Translations under genes and position numbers: made by a program
In this document: positions 56,123-63,655 of the stretch, piece after piece
Position numbering within the stretch: position 1 is the first letter of the stretch
Layout: every line of letters begins with the position of its first letter
Notes under the pieces: generated by a model
Database searches by the model: none
What the model saw: only the letters and a program-made list of their open reading frames with translations
Told to the model about the DNA's origin: nothing
From: Xanthomonas citri pv. mangiferaeindicae
Lineage (GTDB): Bacteria; Pseudomonadota; Gammaproteobacteria; Xanthomonadales; Xanthomonadaceae
NCBI GenBank assembly: GCA_002240395.1
Contig: CP016836.1
Location: forward strand, 1,302,001-1,366,000
Reading direction: 5' to 3'
Length of the DNA stretch: 64,000 bases

Positions 56123-58606
56123 ATGACCAGCCACGACACCGTCTCGACCGCCCCTTCGACGCCCGCAGACGCGCCCCCGACCCCGATCGCTTCCCCCACC
56201 CCTGTGGCGCCGTCCGCCGTCGACGCCGACGACGTGGTGCCGCCGCCCCCGAGCGCCGCCATGCAAACCGCAATTGCTGAAAATTCCGACGTCGACACCG
56301 ACGTCTCCACCTGGATCACCAAGGAAGCCGGCAATCGCCGGATCCCGTACGACCGCGCGCGCCTGGAGCGCAGCATCGACCGCGTCCACGGCGAGTTCCC
56401 GCAGCTCGATATCGCCGACTACAAGCGCAGCGTGTTCGGCTTCGTCGAGCGCAAGGACGCGGTCAACGCCGACGACCTGGTCGACCATCTGATCCGCGAG
56501 GCCGAGGCCCGGGTCGACGTCACCGCGCCGGAGTGGGAATTCTTCGCCGCCCGCCTGTACCTGCACCGCCTGTACAAGCGCGCCAGCCGCAACCGCTTCT
56601 ACGACGCCGAGCAGAAGTACGGCTCCTATGTCGGCCTGCAGGAGTCGCTGGCCGACCGCAACATCTATTCCAACGACATCCTGCGCGCCTACTCCAAGGA
56701 GGAACTGCAGGAAGCCGGGCGCATGATCGAGCCCGAGCGCGACAAGCTGTTCGCCTACAACGGCCTGTACCTGCTGGCCACGCGGTATCTGGCCACCGAC
56801 ACCTCGCGCGCCGTGTTCGAGCTGCCGCAGGAGCGCTGGCTCACCATCGCGCTGTATCTGATGCAGAACGAGACCCGCGGCGGCCGCGAGCGCCGCATGC
56901 AGCTCGTCGGCGAGGCCTACTGGGCGCTGTCGAACCTGTACATGACGGTCGCGACCCCGACGCTGCAGAACGCCGGCAAGGTCGGCGGCCAGCTGTCGTC
57001 GTGCTTCATCGACACCGTCGACGACTCGCTGCAGGGCATCTACGACTCCAATACCGACATCGCCCGCGTCTCCAAGGGCGGCGGCGGCGTCGGCGCGTAC
57101 CTGGGCTATGTGCGCTCGTCGGGCTCGGCGATCCGCGGCGTACCCAATTCCTCGGGCGGCGTGGTGCCGTGGATCAAGCAGCTCAACAACACTGCCGTCT
57201 CGGTCGATCAGCTGGGCCAGCGCAAGGGCGCGGTCGCGGTGTATCTGGACGTGTGGCACCGCGACATCGAAGCGTTCCTGGACCTGCGCCTGAACAACGG
57301 CGACCAGCGCCTGCGCGCCCACGACGTGTTCACCTCGGTGTGCATCCCCGACGTGTTCATGGAAGCGGTCGAGCGCCGCGGCGACTGGTACCTGTTCGAC
57401 CCGCACGAGGTCCATCGGGTCAAAGGCTGGTACCTGCAGGACTTCTTCGATGAGAAGAAGGGCGAGGGCACCTTCCGCAAGAAGTACGAGGAAGTCGTCG
57501 CGGACGAACGCATTTCGCGCAAGACCGTCAAAGCGATCGAGATCTTCAAGCGGATCATGGTGTCGCAGCTCGAGACCGGCAACCCGTTCATGTTCTACCG
57601 CGACGAAGTGAACCGGAAGAACCCGAACAAGCACGTCGGCCGTGTCTATTCGTCGAACCTGTGCACCGAGATCCTGCAGAACATGAGCCCGACGAAGATG
57701 ATGCAGGAGATCATCTCCGGCAATCAGATCGTCACCACCAAGCAGGCCGGCGACTTCGTCGTGTGCAACCTGTCGTCGGTGAACCTGGGCCGGGCGATCG
57801 TGCCGCAGGAAGGCCAGGGCGATCTGATCACCGACGTGCTCGAGCGCCTGATCCCGATCCAGGTGCGGATGCTCGACAACGTCATCGACCTCAACCAGCT
57901 GCCCGTCCCGCAGGCCACGATCACCAACCAGAAGTACCGCGCGATCGGTCTGGGCACGTTCGGCTGGCATCACCTGCTGGCGCAGAAGGGCATCCACTGG
58001 AACACGCCCGAGGCCGAGGACTTCAGCGACTCGCTGTATGAGCGCATCAACTTCCTGACCGTGCAGGCGAGCATGGAACTGGCCAAGGAGAAGGGCGCCT
58101 ACTCGGTGTTCGCCGGCAGCGACTGGCATACCGGTGCCTACTTCCGCGACCGCGACTACAACTCGCCGGCGTGGCTGGAGCTGGCTGCCAAGGTCGGCGT
58201 CAACGGCATGCGCAACGGCTGGCTGATGGCGGTCGCGCCGAACATGTCGACCGCGCAGATCGCAGGGTCCACCGCGTCGATCGACCCGATCTACTCGGCG
58301 TTCTACTACGAGGAAAAGAAGGACTACCGGCGTCCGGTCGCGGCCCCCGGGCTGTCGCTCGAGACCTGGCCGTTCTACGAAAAGGGCGCCTACAAGGTCG
58401 ACCAGTTCGCATCGGTGCGCCAGAACGCGCGCCGCCAGCGCCATGTCGACCAGGCGATCAGCTTCAACCTCTACGTGCCCAGCACCATCCGCGCCAGTAC
58501 CCTGCTCGACCTGCACATGACCGCCTGGCGCGAAGGCATCAAGACCACGTACTACGTCCGCTCCAACGACATCGACATCGCCGAATGCGAGTGGTGCAGT
58601 AGCTAA
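56123..58606 (+). CDS. nrdA: ribonucleoside-diphosphate reductase alpha subunit (class Ia)
   Basis: 827 residues. An N-terminal ATP-cone (about residues 55-140: RRIPYDRARLERSIDRV, VNADDLVDHLIREAE) precedes the catalytic barrel. Conserved Cys: SSCFIDTVDDS (oxidised pair first Cys), the radical Cys in SSNLCTEI with Asn and Glu flanks, and VVCNLSSVNL (second Cys of the pair). The protein ends in CEWCSS, the C-terminal thiol shuttle. It reduces ribonucleotides to deoxyribonucleotides with NrdB. The N-terminal 45 residues are Ala/Pro/Thr-rich, beyond the conserved core. GAGAGAGGAC precedes ATG 56123. Confidence 0.96.
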   Translation: MTSHDTVSTAPSTPADAPPTPIASPTPVAPSAVDADDVVPPPPSAAMQTAIAENSDVDTDVSTWITKEAGNRRIPYDRARLERSIDRVHGEFPQLDIADYKRSVFGFVERKDAVNADDLVDHLIREAEARVDVTAPEWEFFAARLYLHRLYKRASRNRFYDAEQKYGSYVGLQESLADRNIYSNDILRAYSKEELQEAGRMIEPERDKLFAYNGLYLLATRYLATDTSRAVFELPQERWLTIALYLMQNETRGGRERRMQLVGEAYWALSNLYMTVATPTLQNAGKVGGQLSSCFIDTVDDSLQGIYDSNTDIARVSKGGGGVGAYLGYVRSSGSAIRGVPNSSGGVVPWIKQLNNTAVSVDQLGQRKGAVAVYLDVWHRDIEAFLDLRLNNGDQRLRAHDVFTSVCIPDVFMEAVERRGDWYLFDPHEVHRVKGWYLQDFFDEKKGEGTFRKKYEEVVADERISRKTVKAIEIFKRIMVSQLETGNPFMFYRDEVNRKNPNKHVGRVYSSNLCTEILQNMSPTKMMQEIISGNQIVTTKQAGDFVVCNLSSVNLGRAIVPQEGQGDLITDVLERLIPIQVRMLDNVIDLNQLPVPQATITNQKYRAIGLGTFGWHHLLAQKGIHWNTPEAEDFSDSLYERINFLTVQASMELAKEKGAYSVFAGSDWHTGAYFRDRDYNSPAWLELAAKVGVNGMRNGWLMAVAPNMSTAQIAGSTASIDPIYSAFYYEEKKDYRRPVAAPGLSLETWPFYEKGAYKVDQFASVRQNARRQRHVDQAISFNLYVPSTIRASTLLDLHMTAWREGIKTTYYVRSNDIDIAECEWCSS

Positions 58607-58637
58607 AGGAACGCGATAGCGCATTCGCGCTTTCGCT

Positions 58638-58664
58638 TCCAAGGTTCGCATTGCGAACCTTGGA
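58638..58664. repeat. 12-bp perfect inverted repeat between nrdA and nrdB
   Basis: TCCAAGGTTCGC and GCGAACCTTGGA around an ATT loop, 32 bases after the nrdA stop. A strong hairpin in RNA; no T-run. It may stabilise or attenuate the nrdAB transcript. Confidence 0.6.
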
Positions 58665-58704
58665 CCCTTCCTCACCAGCATCCACACCCCCGCGCCTTCG
58701 GCGC

Positions 58705-58729
58705 GCCCCCCTGACTCAAGGGGGGCTTT
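58705..58729 (+). terminator. GC hairpin followed by TTT in the nrdA-nrdB spacer
   Basis: GCCCCCC and GGGGGGC pair around an 8-base loop, with TTTC following. A weak or partial terminator between nrdA and nrdB is possible, giving unequal expression of the two subunits. Confidence 0.4.
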
Positions 58730-58740
58730 CCACCAGATAA

Positions 58741-58819
58741 AACCGGGGTCGGAGTGCATTTTTTCATTCACTGATCCCGGCTCGAGAGTGCACCGGAAAA
58801 ATGCACTCTGACCCTGGTT
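58741..58819. repeat. inverted dispersed-repeat-like element between nrdA and nrdB
   Basis: AACC[G]GGGTC[G]GAGTGCATTTTT-type arm (58741-58765) is matched by the reverse complement at 58795-58819 with 22 of 25 bases identical. Inside lies a second hairpin, AGAGTGCA/TGCACTCT (58785-58792 and 58802-58809). The GGGTCAGAGTGCATTTT phrase resembles dispersed repeats that I recall near REP-associated tyrosine transposases in Xanthomonadaceae. Only one copy is present here, so this assignment is tentative. Confidence 0.55.
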
Positions 58820-58851
58820 CTGCCGATCGCCCGCGACACGAAACACGAGAA

Positions 58852-59907
58852 ATGAACATGGCCACGACTTCTACGCCCCTCGACCGCATCAAGATCCTCG
58901 AGCCGCGCCACCCCAACCGCTCGACCGGCATCATCAACGGGCGCACGTCCGGCATCCTCAACTGGAACGACATTCCGTATCCGTCGTTCTACCGCGCCTA
59001 CAAGGAGCTCTCGACCAACTTCTGGATCCCGGACGAGGTCGACATGAAGGGCGACGCCAAGCAGTACGGCGAGCTCTCGGCGCGCGAGAAGAACGCCTAC
59101 GATTCGATCATTGGCCTGCTGGCCACGCTCGACTCGCCGCAGACACGCTTCATCTACAACGTCGCCGAGTACATCACCGACCCGGCCGCGCATGCGAACG
59201 CCGCGATCATCGGTCAGCAGGAAGTGATCCACAACGAGAGTTACAGCTACGTGCTGGCCTCGATCACCGACCTGTCGAACCAGAACCGTGTGTTCGAGAT
59301 CGCGCGTACGCACCCCACGATCCAGAAGCGCAACGCGCCGATCATGGAGTCCTACGACGATTTCATGCGCGAGAAGACCGCCGAGACGCTGCTGCGCTCG
59401 CTGATCCAGTCCTCGATCCTCGAAGGCATCAACTTCTACTCGGGCTTCGCGTACTTCTACAACCTGGTCCGCCAGAACCGGATGACCGGCACGGGCAAGA
59501 TCATCAGCTTCATCAACCGCGACGAACTGGCGCACACCAAGTTCATCAGCGAGGTGATCCGCGCCATCGTCGGCGAGAACCCCGAGCTGCAGACCAACGA
59601 ACTCACCGACTACGTGCACAAGGCCTTCGCGCACGCGATCGAGCTGGAAACCCAGTGGACCGGCGAGGTGCTCGACGGCATCGACGGTATCGACGTCGAT
59701 GAGATGATCCGCTACGTGAAGTACCGCGCCAACAAGATGGCCGGCATGCTCGGCATCGAGAAGCTCTACACCGAGACCACCGACAACGTCATGCCGTGGA
59801 TCAAGGCCTACGCCGACAACTTCACCGAGACCAAGACCGACTTCTTCGAGATGCGCAACGCGTCGTACAAGAAGACGAATTCGGACAACGGCTTCGACGA
59901 TCTCTAA
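58852..59907 (+). CDS. nrdB: ribonucleoside-diphosphate reductase beta subunit (class Ia)
   Basis: 351 residues from ATG 58852 (58858 also possible). The di-iron/tyrosyl-radical site is complete: Asp94, Glu124, His127, the radical Tyr131 in EVIHNESY, Glu191 in SSILEGINFY, and Glu225/His228 in RDELAHTKF. It generates the tyrosyl radical for NrdA. The ORF opens at 58801 inside the palindromic repeat, but that start is unlikely. Following genes: the AT-richer cassette, then flavodoxin and thioredoxin. Confidence 0.95.
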   Translation: MNMATTSTPLDRIKILEPRHPNRSTGIINGRTSGILNWNDIPYPSFYRAYKELSTNFWIPDEVDMKGDAKQYGELSAREKNAYDSIIGLLATLDSPQTRFIYNVAEYITDPAAHANAAIIGQQEVIHNESYSYVLASITDLSNQNRVFEIARTHPTIQKRNAPIMESYDDFMREKTAETLLRSLIQSSILEGINFYSGFAYFYNLVRQNRMTGTGKIISFINRDELAHTKFISEVIRAIVGENPELQTNELTDYVHKAFAHAIELETQWTGEVLDGIDGIDVDEMIRYVKYRANKMAGMLGIEKLYTETTDNVMPWIKAYADNFTETKTDFFEMRNASYKKTNSDNGFDDL

Positions 59908-59958
59908 TCGGGACCATCAGCACATTTGTCATTCCACTTTTAAGTACGGGGGGACACC

Positions 59959-60795
59959 ATGAGTAAGCGATTGGATCCACGCATCTCGTCTAGTCGCATG
60001 CGACTGGAAAACCCGTACGCTCACATGGAAGAGCTTGAGCAGTGCTGGGAGGCGGCGAATTATCAAAATCCGTATCGATTCGTGAGTTCGGATGAAGAAT
60101 CAGTCTCTGCAAGGAAGACCCATAGCTTCGAGTCGATTGAGGCACAGGCGAAAGAGTTGCAACGCGCGATTTGGAAGAAGAGAAGAGATCTCGGGCTGAG
60201 CCAGAACGTCCACCCCATAGATGTCCTAGACCCGCAGCTTGCCGCCGAACTGCTCGGCTTCGACTTCACGCTGCATCCTAGCCTTGGCTGGATGATTAAC
60301 GGTCGCCGTCGAGTTTCGGTTGCAGGCCTGATTGATCAATCTACTCGATCGATCCAAGTCGCAACGGACGCTGAGCCCAGAGTTATGCGCTTTACGGCGG
60401 CTCATGAAATCGGACACGCAGTTCTTCATCCCGATCAAACAGGGCGCCATCGAGATCAGCCGCTCGACGGAGTTCGGCGGTCACGTGATCGCACCGAACT
60501 TGAAGCAGACAAGTTCGCGACGTACTTCCTGCTGCCAAGAAAACTCCTTGTCGAAGAGTTCAAGTCTCGCTTCTTGGGACCGTTTACCCTCGATGAGCAG
60601 ACCGCATTTGCTTTGCTGAGCAAGCCAATCTACGAAGTCCTGAAGAGTTTCCCGACTCTCCGCCACGTTTCTAGAAAGCTGGCTAGCACGGCGTATTACA
60701 ACGGCCGCCACTTCGTTTCATTGTCGGAATCCTTCGGAGTCAGCGCCGAAGCGATGGCTATTCGGCTGGAAGAGTTGAAGCTCGTTATCGAATGA
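59959..60795 (+). CDS. ImmA/IrrE family metallo-endopeptidase
   Basis: 278 residues. Zinc site HEIGH at residues 149-153 (His149, Glu150, His153) and the third ligand in LEADKFATYFLLPR (Glu182). ImmA-type peptidases cleave repressors or regulators in mobile elements and DNA-damage responses. The N-terminal 60 residues are charged and helical, beyond the core. A GGGGGGAC box lies just before ATG 59959. Codon use is AT-richer than in neighbours, pointing to horizontal origin. The small downstream gene is the likely partner. Confidence 0.85.
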   Translation: MSKRLDPRISSSRMRLENPYAHMEELEQCWEAANYQNPYRFVSSDEESVSARKTHSFESIEAQAKELQRAIWKKRRDLGLSQNVHPIDVLDPQLAAELLGFDFTLHPSLGWMINGRRRVSVAGLIDQSTRSIQVATDAEPRVMRFTAAHEIGHAVLHPDQTGRHRDQPLDGVRRSRDRTELEADKFATYFLLPRKLLVEEFKSRFLGPFTLDEQTAFALLSKPIYEVLKSFPTLRHVSRKLASTAYYNGRHFVSLSESFGVSAEAMAIRLEELKLVIE

Positions 60796-60841
60796 TTGCC
60801 CTCCGGCGCGCGGTAAGGACAATTTCGAAAGCCCAGGAAAG

Positions 60842-61087
60842 ATGACCTCTCCGAAGATCAGTCTGAACAAGCTTGGCGAGTACCTGACCGCAAGCCCTGC
60901 GCGGCGTAGGCGGATCGTACACGACCAGAAGGATCCAAAGCCTTTTATTACAGCACGTTACATGGACGCCAGAGAAGTAATTGTCGACTTCCTAGCCTCT
61001 GGAAAGACCGATGACAACAAGCTAGTTATGAGAGCAGTCGCCGCTGCTTGCGAAGAGATTCGAGCGAGATGGGAACTGGGCGCGTAA
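60842..61087 (+). CDS. small cassette protein, possibly truncated or frameshifted
   Basis: 81 residues as written. The N-terminal part LNKLGEYLTASPARRRRIVHDQKDPKPFITARYMDAREVIVDFLASGK looks like a conserved domain that I associate with ImmA-type partner proteins, but I cannot name a family with certainty. Reading past the stop at 61087 in the -1 frame gives VSELAPISFEDNFAPKDR and more, with natural codon use until about 61150. So the true gene may be longer and shifted by one missing base, or truncated at the cassette edge. Role unknown; toxin-antitoxin or repressor-type control with the peptidase is an inference. Confidence 0.5.
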   Translation: MTSPKISLNKLGEYLTASPARRRRIVHDQKDPKPFITARYMDAREVIVDFLASGKTDDNKLVMRAVAAACEEIRARWELGA

Positions 61088-61157
61088 GCGAGCTGGCACC
61101 CATTTCGTTTGAAGACAATTTCGCGCCTAAAGATCGTATAAACCTGAGCCTTACGCC

Positions 61158-61640
61158 TTGCGCATCCTCCTCGCCTATTGCTCGCTCAGCGGCAACACCC
61201 GTGACGTCGCCCGGATGGTGCGGGCGCGGTGCGAGGCGCTGGGGCATGAGGTGACCTGGATCGAGACCGACATCCAGACGCTCGCGTCGGTCTGCCCCGC
61301 TGGCGCTGCGCATGATCTGTACGTGCTCGGTGCCTGGACCGACAACGCCGGCCGCACGCCGAGCGAGATGAAACGCTTCATCGCCGATCTGGTCGACGCG
61401 GTCGGCAAGCCCGAGCACGTCGCGGTGTTCGGCACCGGCGAGACGCAGTGGGGCGCGGAGTACTACTGCGGCGCGGTGCATCGCATCGCGACGTTCTTCG
61501 CCAGCCCCTATCCGCGGCTGGAAATCGAACAGATGCCGCACGGCGAGCGCGACGTGCTGAAGATCGAACGCTGGACCGATACCATAGTCGGCCGTCACGA
61601 GATTTCGCCCCATGCAGACCCTGCACGCCTCCACGCCTGA
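61158..61640 (+). CDS. flavodoxin-domain protein
   Basis: 160 residues from TTG 61158. The FMN loop is LLAYCSLSGNTRDVARMV, followed by LGAWTDNAGRTPSEMKRF and FGTGETQWGAEYYCGAVHR. It is flavodoxin-like and, by position after nrdAB, may play an NrdI- or electron-donor-like role for the reductase; this is an inference. The TTG start lies next to the cassette edge, so an original ATG start may have been lost on insertion. It overlaps the thioredoxin gene by 29 bases. Confidence 0.8.
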   Translation: MRILLAYCSLSGNTRDVARMVRARCEALGHEVTWIETDIQTLASVCPAGAAHDLYVLGAWTDNAGRTPSEMKRFIADLVDAVGKPEHVAVFGTGETQWGAEYYCGAVHRIATFFASPYPRLEIEQMPHGERDVLKIERWTDTIVGRHEISPHADPARLHA

Positions 61641-61941
61641 CGACTACGCCGCCGCCCTGGCTGCGCATCCACGCCTGCTCGTGGACTACTACAAGGACGA
61701 CTGCCCGGGCTGCAAGATGCTGGACATGTCGCTGGCCAAGTTCGCCGCGACCGACGACGCGAACGGCCTGGTCCTGCTGAAGGTGAAGCTGGAGATCGTC
61801 GGCGAGGACTTCTTCCGGGGCCTGGGGCTGCGGCAAACGCCGACGCTGGCGCTGTTCCGCGACGGCGAGGAAGCCGCGCGCCTGCCGGGCTTCCAGGCGC
61901 CGGGTCAGATCGCCAAGGCCGCCAGCCTGCATCTGGGCTGA
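61612..61941 (+). CDS. thioredoxin-family protein
   Basis: 109 residues with the active-site CPGC at residues 31-34 in DYYKDDCPGCKML, and the cis-Pro segment LRQTPTLALFRDGE. Likely a thiol donor, perhaps for NrdA. It overlaps the flavodoxin gene and ends six bases before the GNAT gene start, so all three share one transcript. Confidence 0.88.
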   Translation: MQTLHASTPDDYAAALAAHPRLLVDYYKDDCPGCKMLDMSLAKFAATDDANGLVLLKVKLEIVGEDFFRGLGLRQTPTLALFRDGEEAARLPGFQAPGQIAKAASLHLG

Positions 61942-61947
61942 TGCGCC

Positions 61948-62376
61948 GTGACATCGACGATCCGCGTCGCCTCGCACGATGAGGCGGATTGGGTCGCGGC
62001 CCGCCTGTTCGCGTTCAACCGCACCACCGTGCCTGCACTGGAGATCGTGCCGCTGCAGTGGGTGATCGAAGACGCGGGCGTGTTGATCGGCGGCCTGTCT
62101 GCGGAGCTCTATCTGGGCTGGCTGTCCATCCACGTCCTGTGGATCGACGAAGCAATGCGTCACCGGGGCTTGGGAACTCGGCTGCTCCAGCACGCCGAGG
62201 ACGCAGCTCGCGCACAGGGCGCCCATGGCGCGTTCCTCGACACCTTCGACTGGCAGGCGCTCGCCTTCTATCGGCGCCACGGCTATGAGTGCTTCGGCAC
62301 CCTGGATGACTTCCCGCCAGGCCACGCGCGACACTTTCTGCGCAAGTCGCTCCTTCCGGTCGACGCGCCGCCATGA
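61948..62376 (+). CDS. GNAT family N-acetyltransferase
   Basis: 142 residues from GTG 61948. Acetyl-CoA-binding motif RHRGLGTRLL at residues 71-80 and YRRHGYECFG near the C-terminus. The substrate is unknown. It is the last gene of the flavodoxin-thioredoxin-GNAT run and converges with the downstream minus-strand gene. Confidence 0.85.
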   Translation: MTSTIRVASHDEADWVAARLFAFNRTTVPALEIVPLQWVIEDAGVLIGGLSAELYLGWLSIHVLWIDEAMRHRGLGTRLLQHAEDAARAQGAHGAFLDTFDWQALAFYRRHGYECFGTLDDFPPGHARHFLRKSLLPVDAPP

Positions 62377-62521
62377 GCGCCATTTGCTTGCCCCAGCCCT
62401 GACCGCGGCTGGCGTCCGACAGAGCACCTCGCGTCACATCGGTCACGATCACGCCATATCCTGGCAAGCCACAGCATCGGCCGCTCACATCGCGCGACCC
62501 ATCCACTGCGCTCTGCCGCGA

Positions 62522-63655
62522 TCAACCGCCGCCGACGACCTCCTCGCGGGGAATACGCAGATCGTCGAGCGAGTAGATCTGGACTTCCTCGAGCGGCTCG
62601 GTCTTGTCGCGATACTTGTCCGCGCCACTTTCGTGCGTGATCCAGATCTCGCCGTTGATGATGTTGAGCTCTTCCCCGTAATACGGCACGTCGGCGGCGA
62701 CTTTCGACGCGCCGTCGGTCTCGAAGCGGGTTGCGGTGTCGATGGTCGGCTGGAACACCAGCTGCGCGGTCGCCACACCCGGCACCGAGCCGTAGGACGT
62801 GGAGAACAACACGCCAGTGTCGGTCACTGCCGCGCCTTGCGCGTTGTGGGGCGCATCGATCGAGTCGAAATCGCTGGCATTGAACAGCCCGGTCTCCGGA
62901 TCGATCTCGTAGCGCCGCAGTTCGGCATCGTGCGTAGGGAAGTCGTTGGTGAACGATGCAGGATCGAGCGGATCCTGCGTGAACTGGCCCACGTACAACT
63001 GGCCCTCATGCACGGTGACGTAGCTGGCGCCGAACGGGCCGTTGCCGCATTCGCCGATCGCGATCTTGTCGATTGCTTTGACCGGGGTTTCGGGCGTGCT
63101 GTAGGCCTCGAACACCGGTTCGCCGTCGGGGCCGACAACCGGTTCACCGGCGTCGAGATAGGGCGTGGGCACCGTGGCCTGGACTTCATTCGCCGATACC
63201 GCCGCGTCGATGTCGGCGCGATCGTAGACATATACCTCGCCGCCGTCGGCGACGTAAACGTAATCGCCGTGCACGGCCACGCCGCCCGCCTTGGTCGGGC
63301 CGTCCGAAGCGGGGTTCTCGGCATCCGTCCCGCCCAGAAAGACCGATCGCTCGTGCTGCGAGGGGCTGCCGATCTGCGCATCCTGCACCGACAACAGCAC
63401 GCGCTTGCTGCCGTCGACGTCGCCGTTGTAGCTGGTCAACAGTTCGTTGCGGGATGCGTCGTAGCCCTGACCTTGCGGAATCCACGGCGAGCCTTCGCCC
63501 GCATGCACCAGACGCGGTCCGCTGCGGCCATCGATGACGCCGCGCAGAAAATCGCTCGCCGAATCGACGCGGTCCAGCGCGACGTCTCGCACCTGGCCTG
63601 CCGCTTCTTTGATCTGGTTCCACGACGGGGGATCGAATGGAAGATCGATGCGCAT
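62522..63655 (-). CDS. conserved protein of unknown function, beta-propeller-like
   Basis: 377 residues. No signal peptide or membrane segment is evident. The sequence alternates YVYVADGGEVYVYDRAD- and LYVGQFTQ-type strands with acidic loops, which suggests a beta-propeller fold. No family is recognised. A GAGG-type ribosome binding site (about eight bases before ATG 63655) supports this start. It is convergent with the GNAT gene and the only gene at this end of the window. Confidence 0.6.
   Translation of the reverse strand: MRIDLPFDPPSWNQIKEAAGQVRDVALDRVDSASDFLRGVIDGRSGPRLVHAGEGSPWIPQGQGYDASRNELLTSYNGDVDGSKRVLLSVQDAQIGSPSQHERSVFLGGTDAENPASDGPTKAGGVAVHGDYVYVADGGEVYVYDRADIDAAVSANEVQATVPTPYLDAGEPVVGPDGEPVFEAYSTPETPVKAIDKIAIGECGNGPFGASYVTVHEGQLYVGQFTQDPLDPASFTNDFPTHDAELRRYEIDPETGLFNASDFDSIDAPHNAQGAAVTDTGVLFSTSYGSVPGVATAQLVFQPTIDTATRFETDGASKVAADVPYYGEELNIINGEIWITHESGADKYRDKTEPLEEVQIYSLDDLRIPREEVVGGG

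Larger units (their letters stand above)
59908..61150 (+). mobile_element. AT-richer ImmA/IrrE cassette inside the nrd locus
   Basis: This stretch differs in base composition from the GC-rich sequence on either side. It holds the ImmA/IrrE gene (59959-60795) and the small gene (60842-61087). It lies between nrdB and a flavodoxin/thioredoxin pair that probably belong to the nrd operon. No flanking repeats, integrase or tRNA target were found, so the boundaries are set by composition only. No transposase is present, so how it moved is unknown. Confidence 0.5.

Noticed and set aside
55739..58846. Long antisense open frame opposite nrdA (about 1035 codons)
   Set aside because: It is a GC-rich shadow frame of nrdA and the riboswitch region, with no family-like sequence or start context.
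58607..58851. CRISPR-like repeat in the nrdA-nrdB spacer
   Set aside because: The repeats are single inverted pairs, not direct repeats with spacers.
59908..61150. Prophage or integrative element around the ImmA/IrrE gene
   Set aside because: No integrase, repressor, structural gene or flanking repeat is visible; only two genes are present.
61048..61254. Separate small gene in the -1 frame near the cassette end
   Set aside because: Its first part may be the true end of the small cassette gene, but its last part is a shadow of the flavodoxin gene.
61158..61640. NrdI, the class Ib flavodoxin partner
   Set aside because: The reductase is class Ia-like with an ATP-cone, and the flavodoxin does not show clear NrdI features; position alone is not enough.
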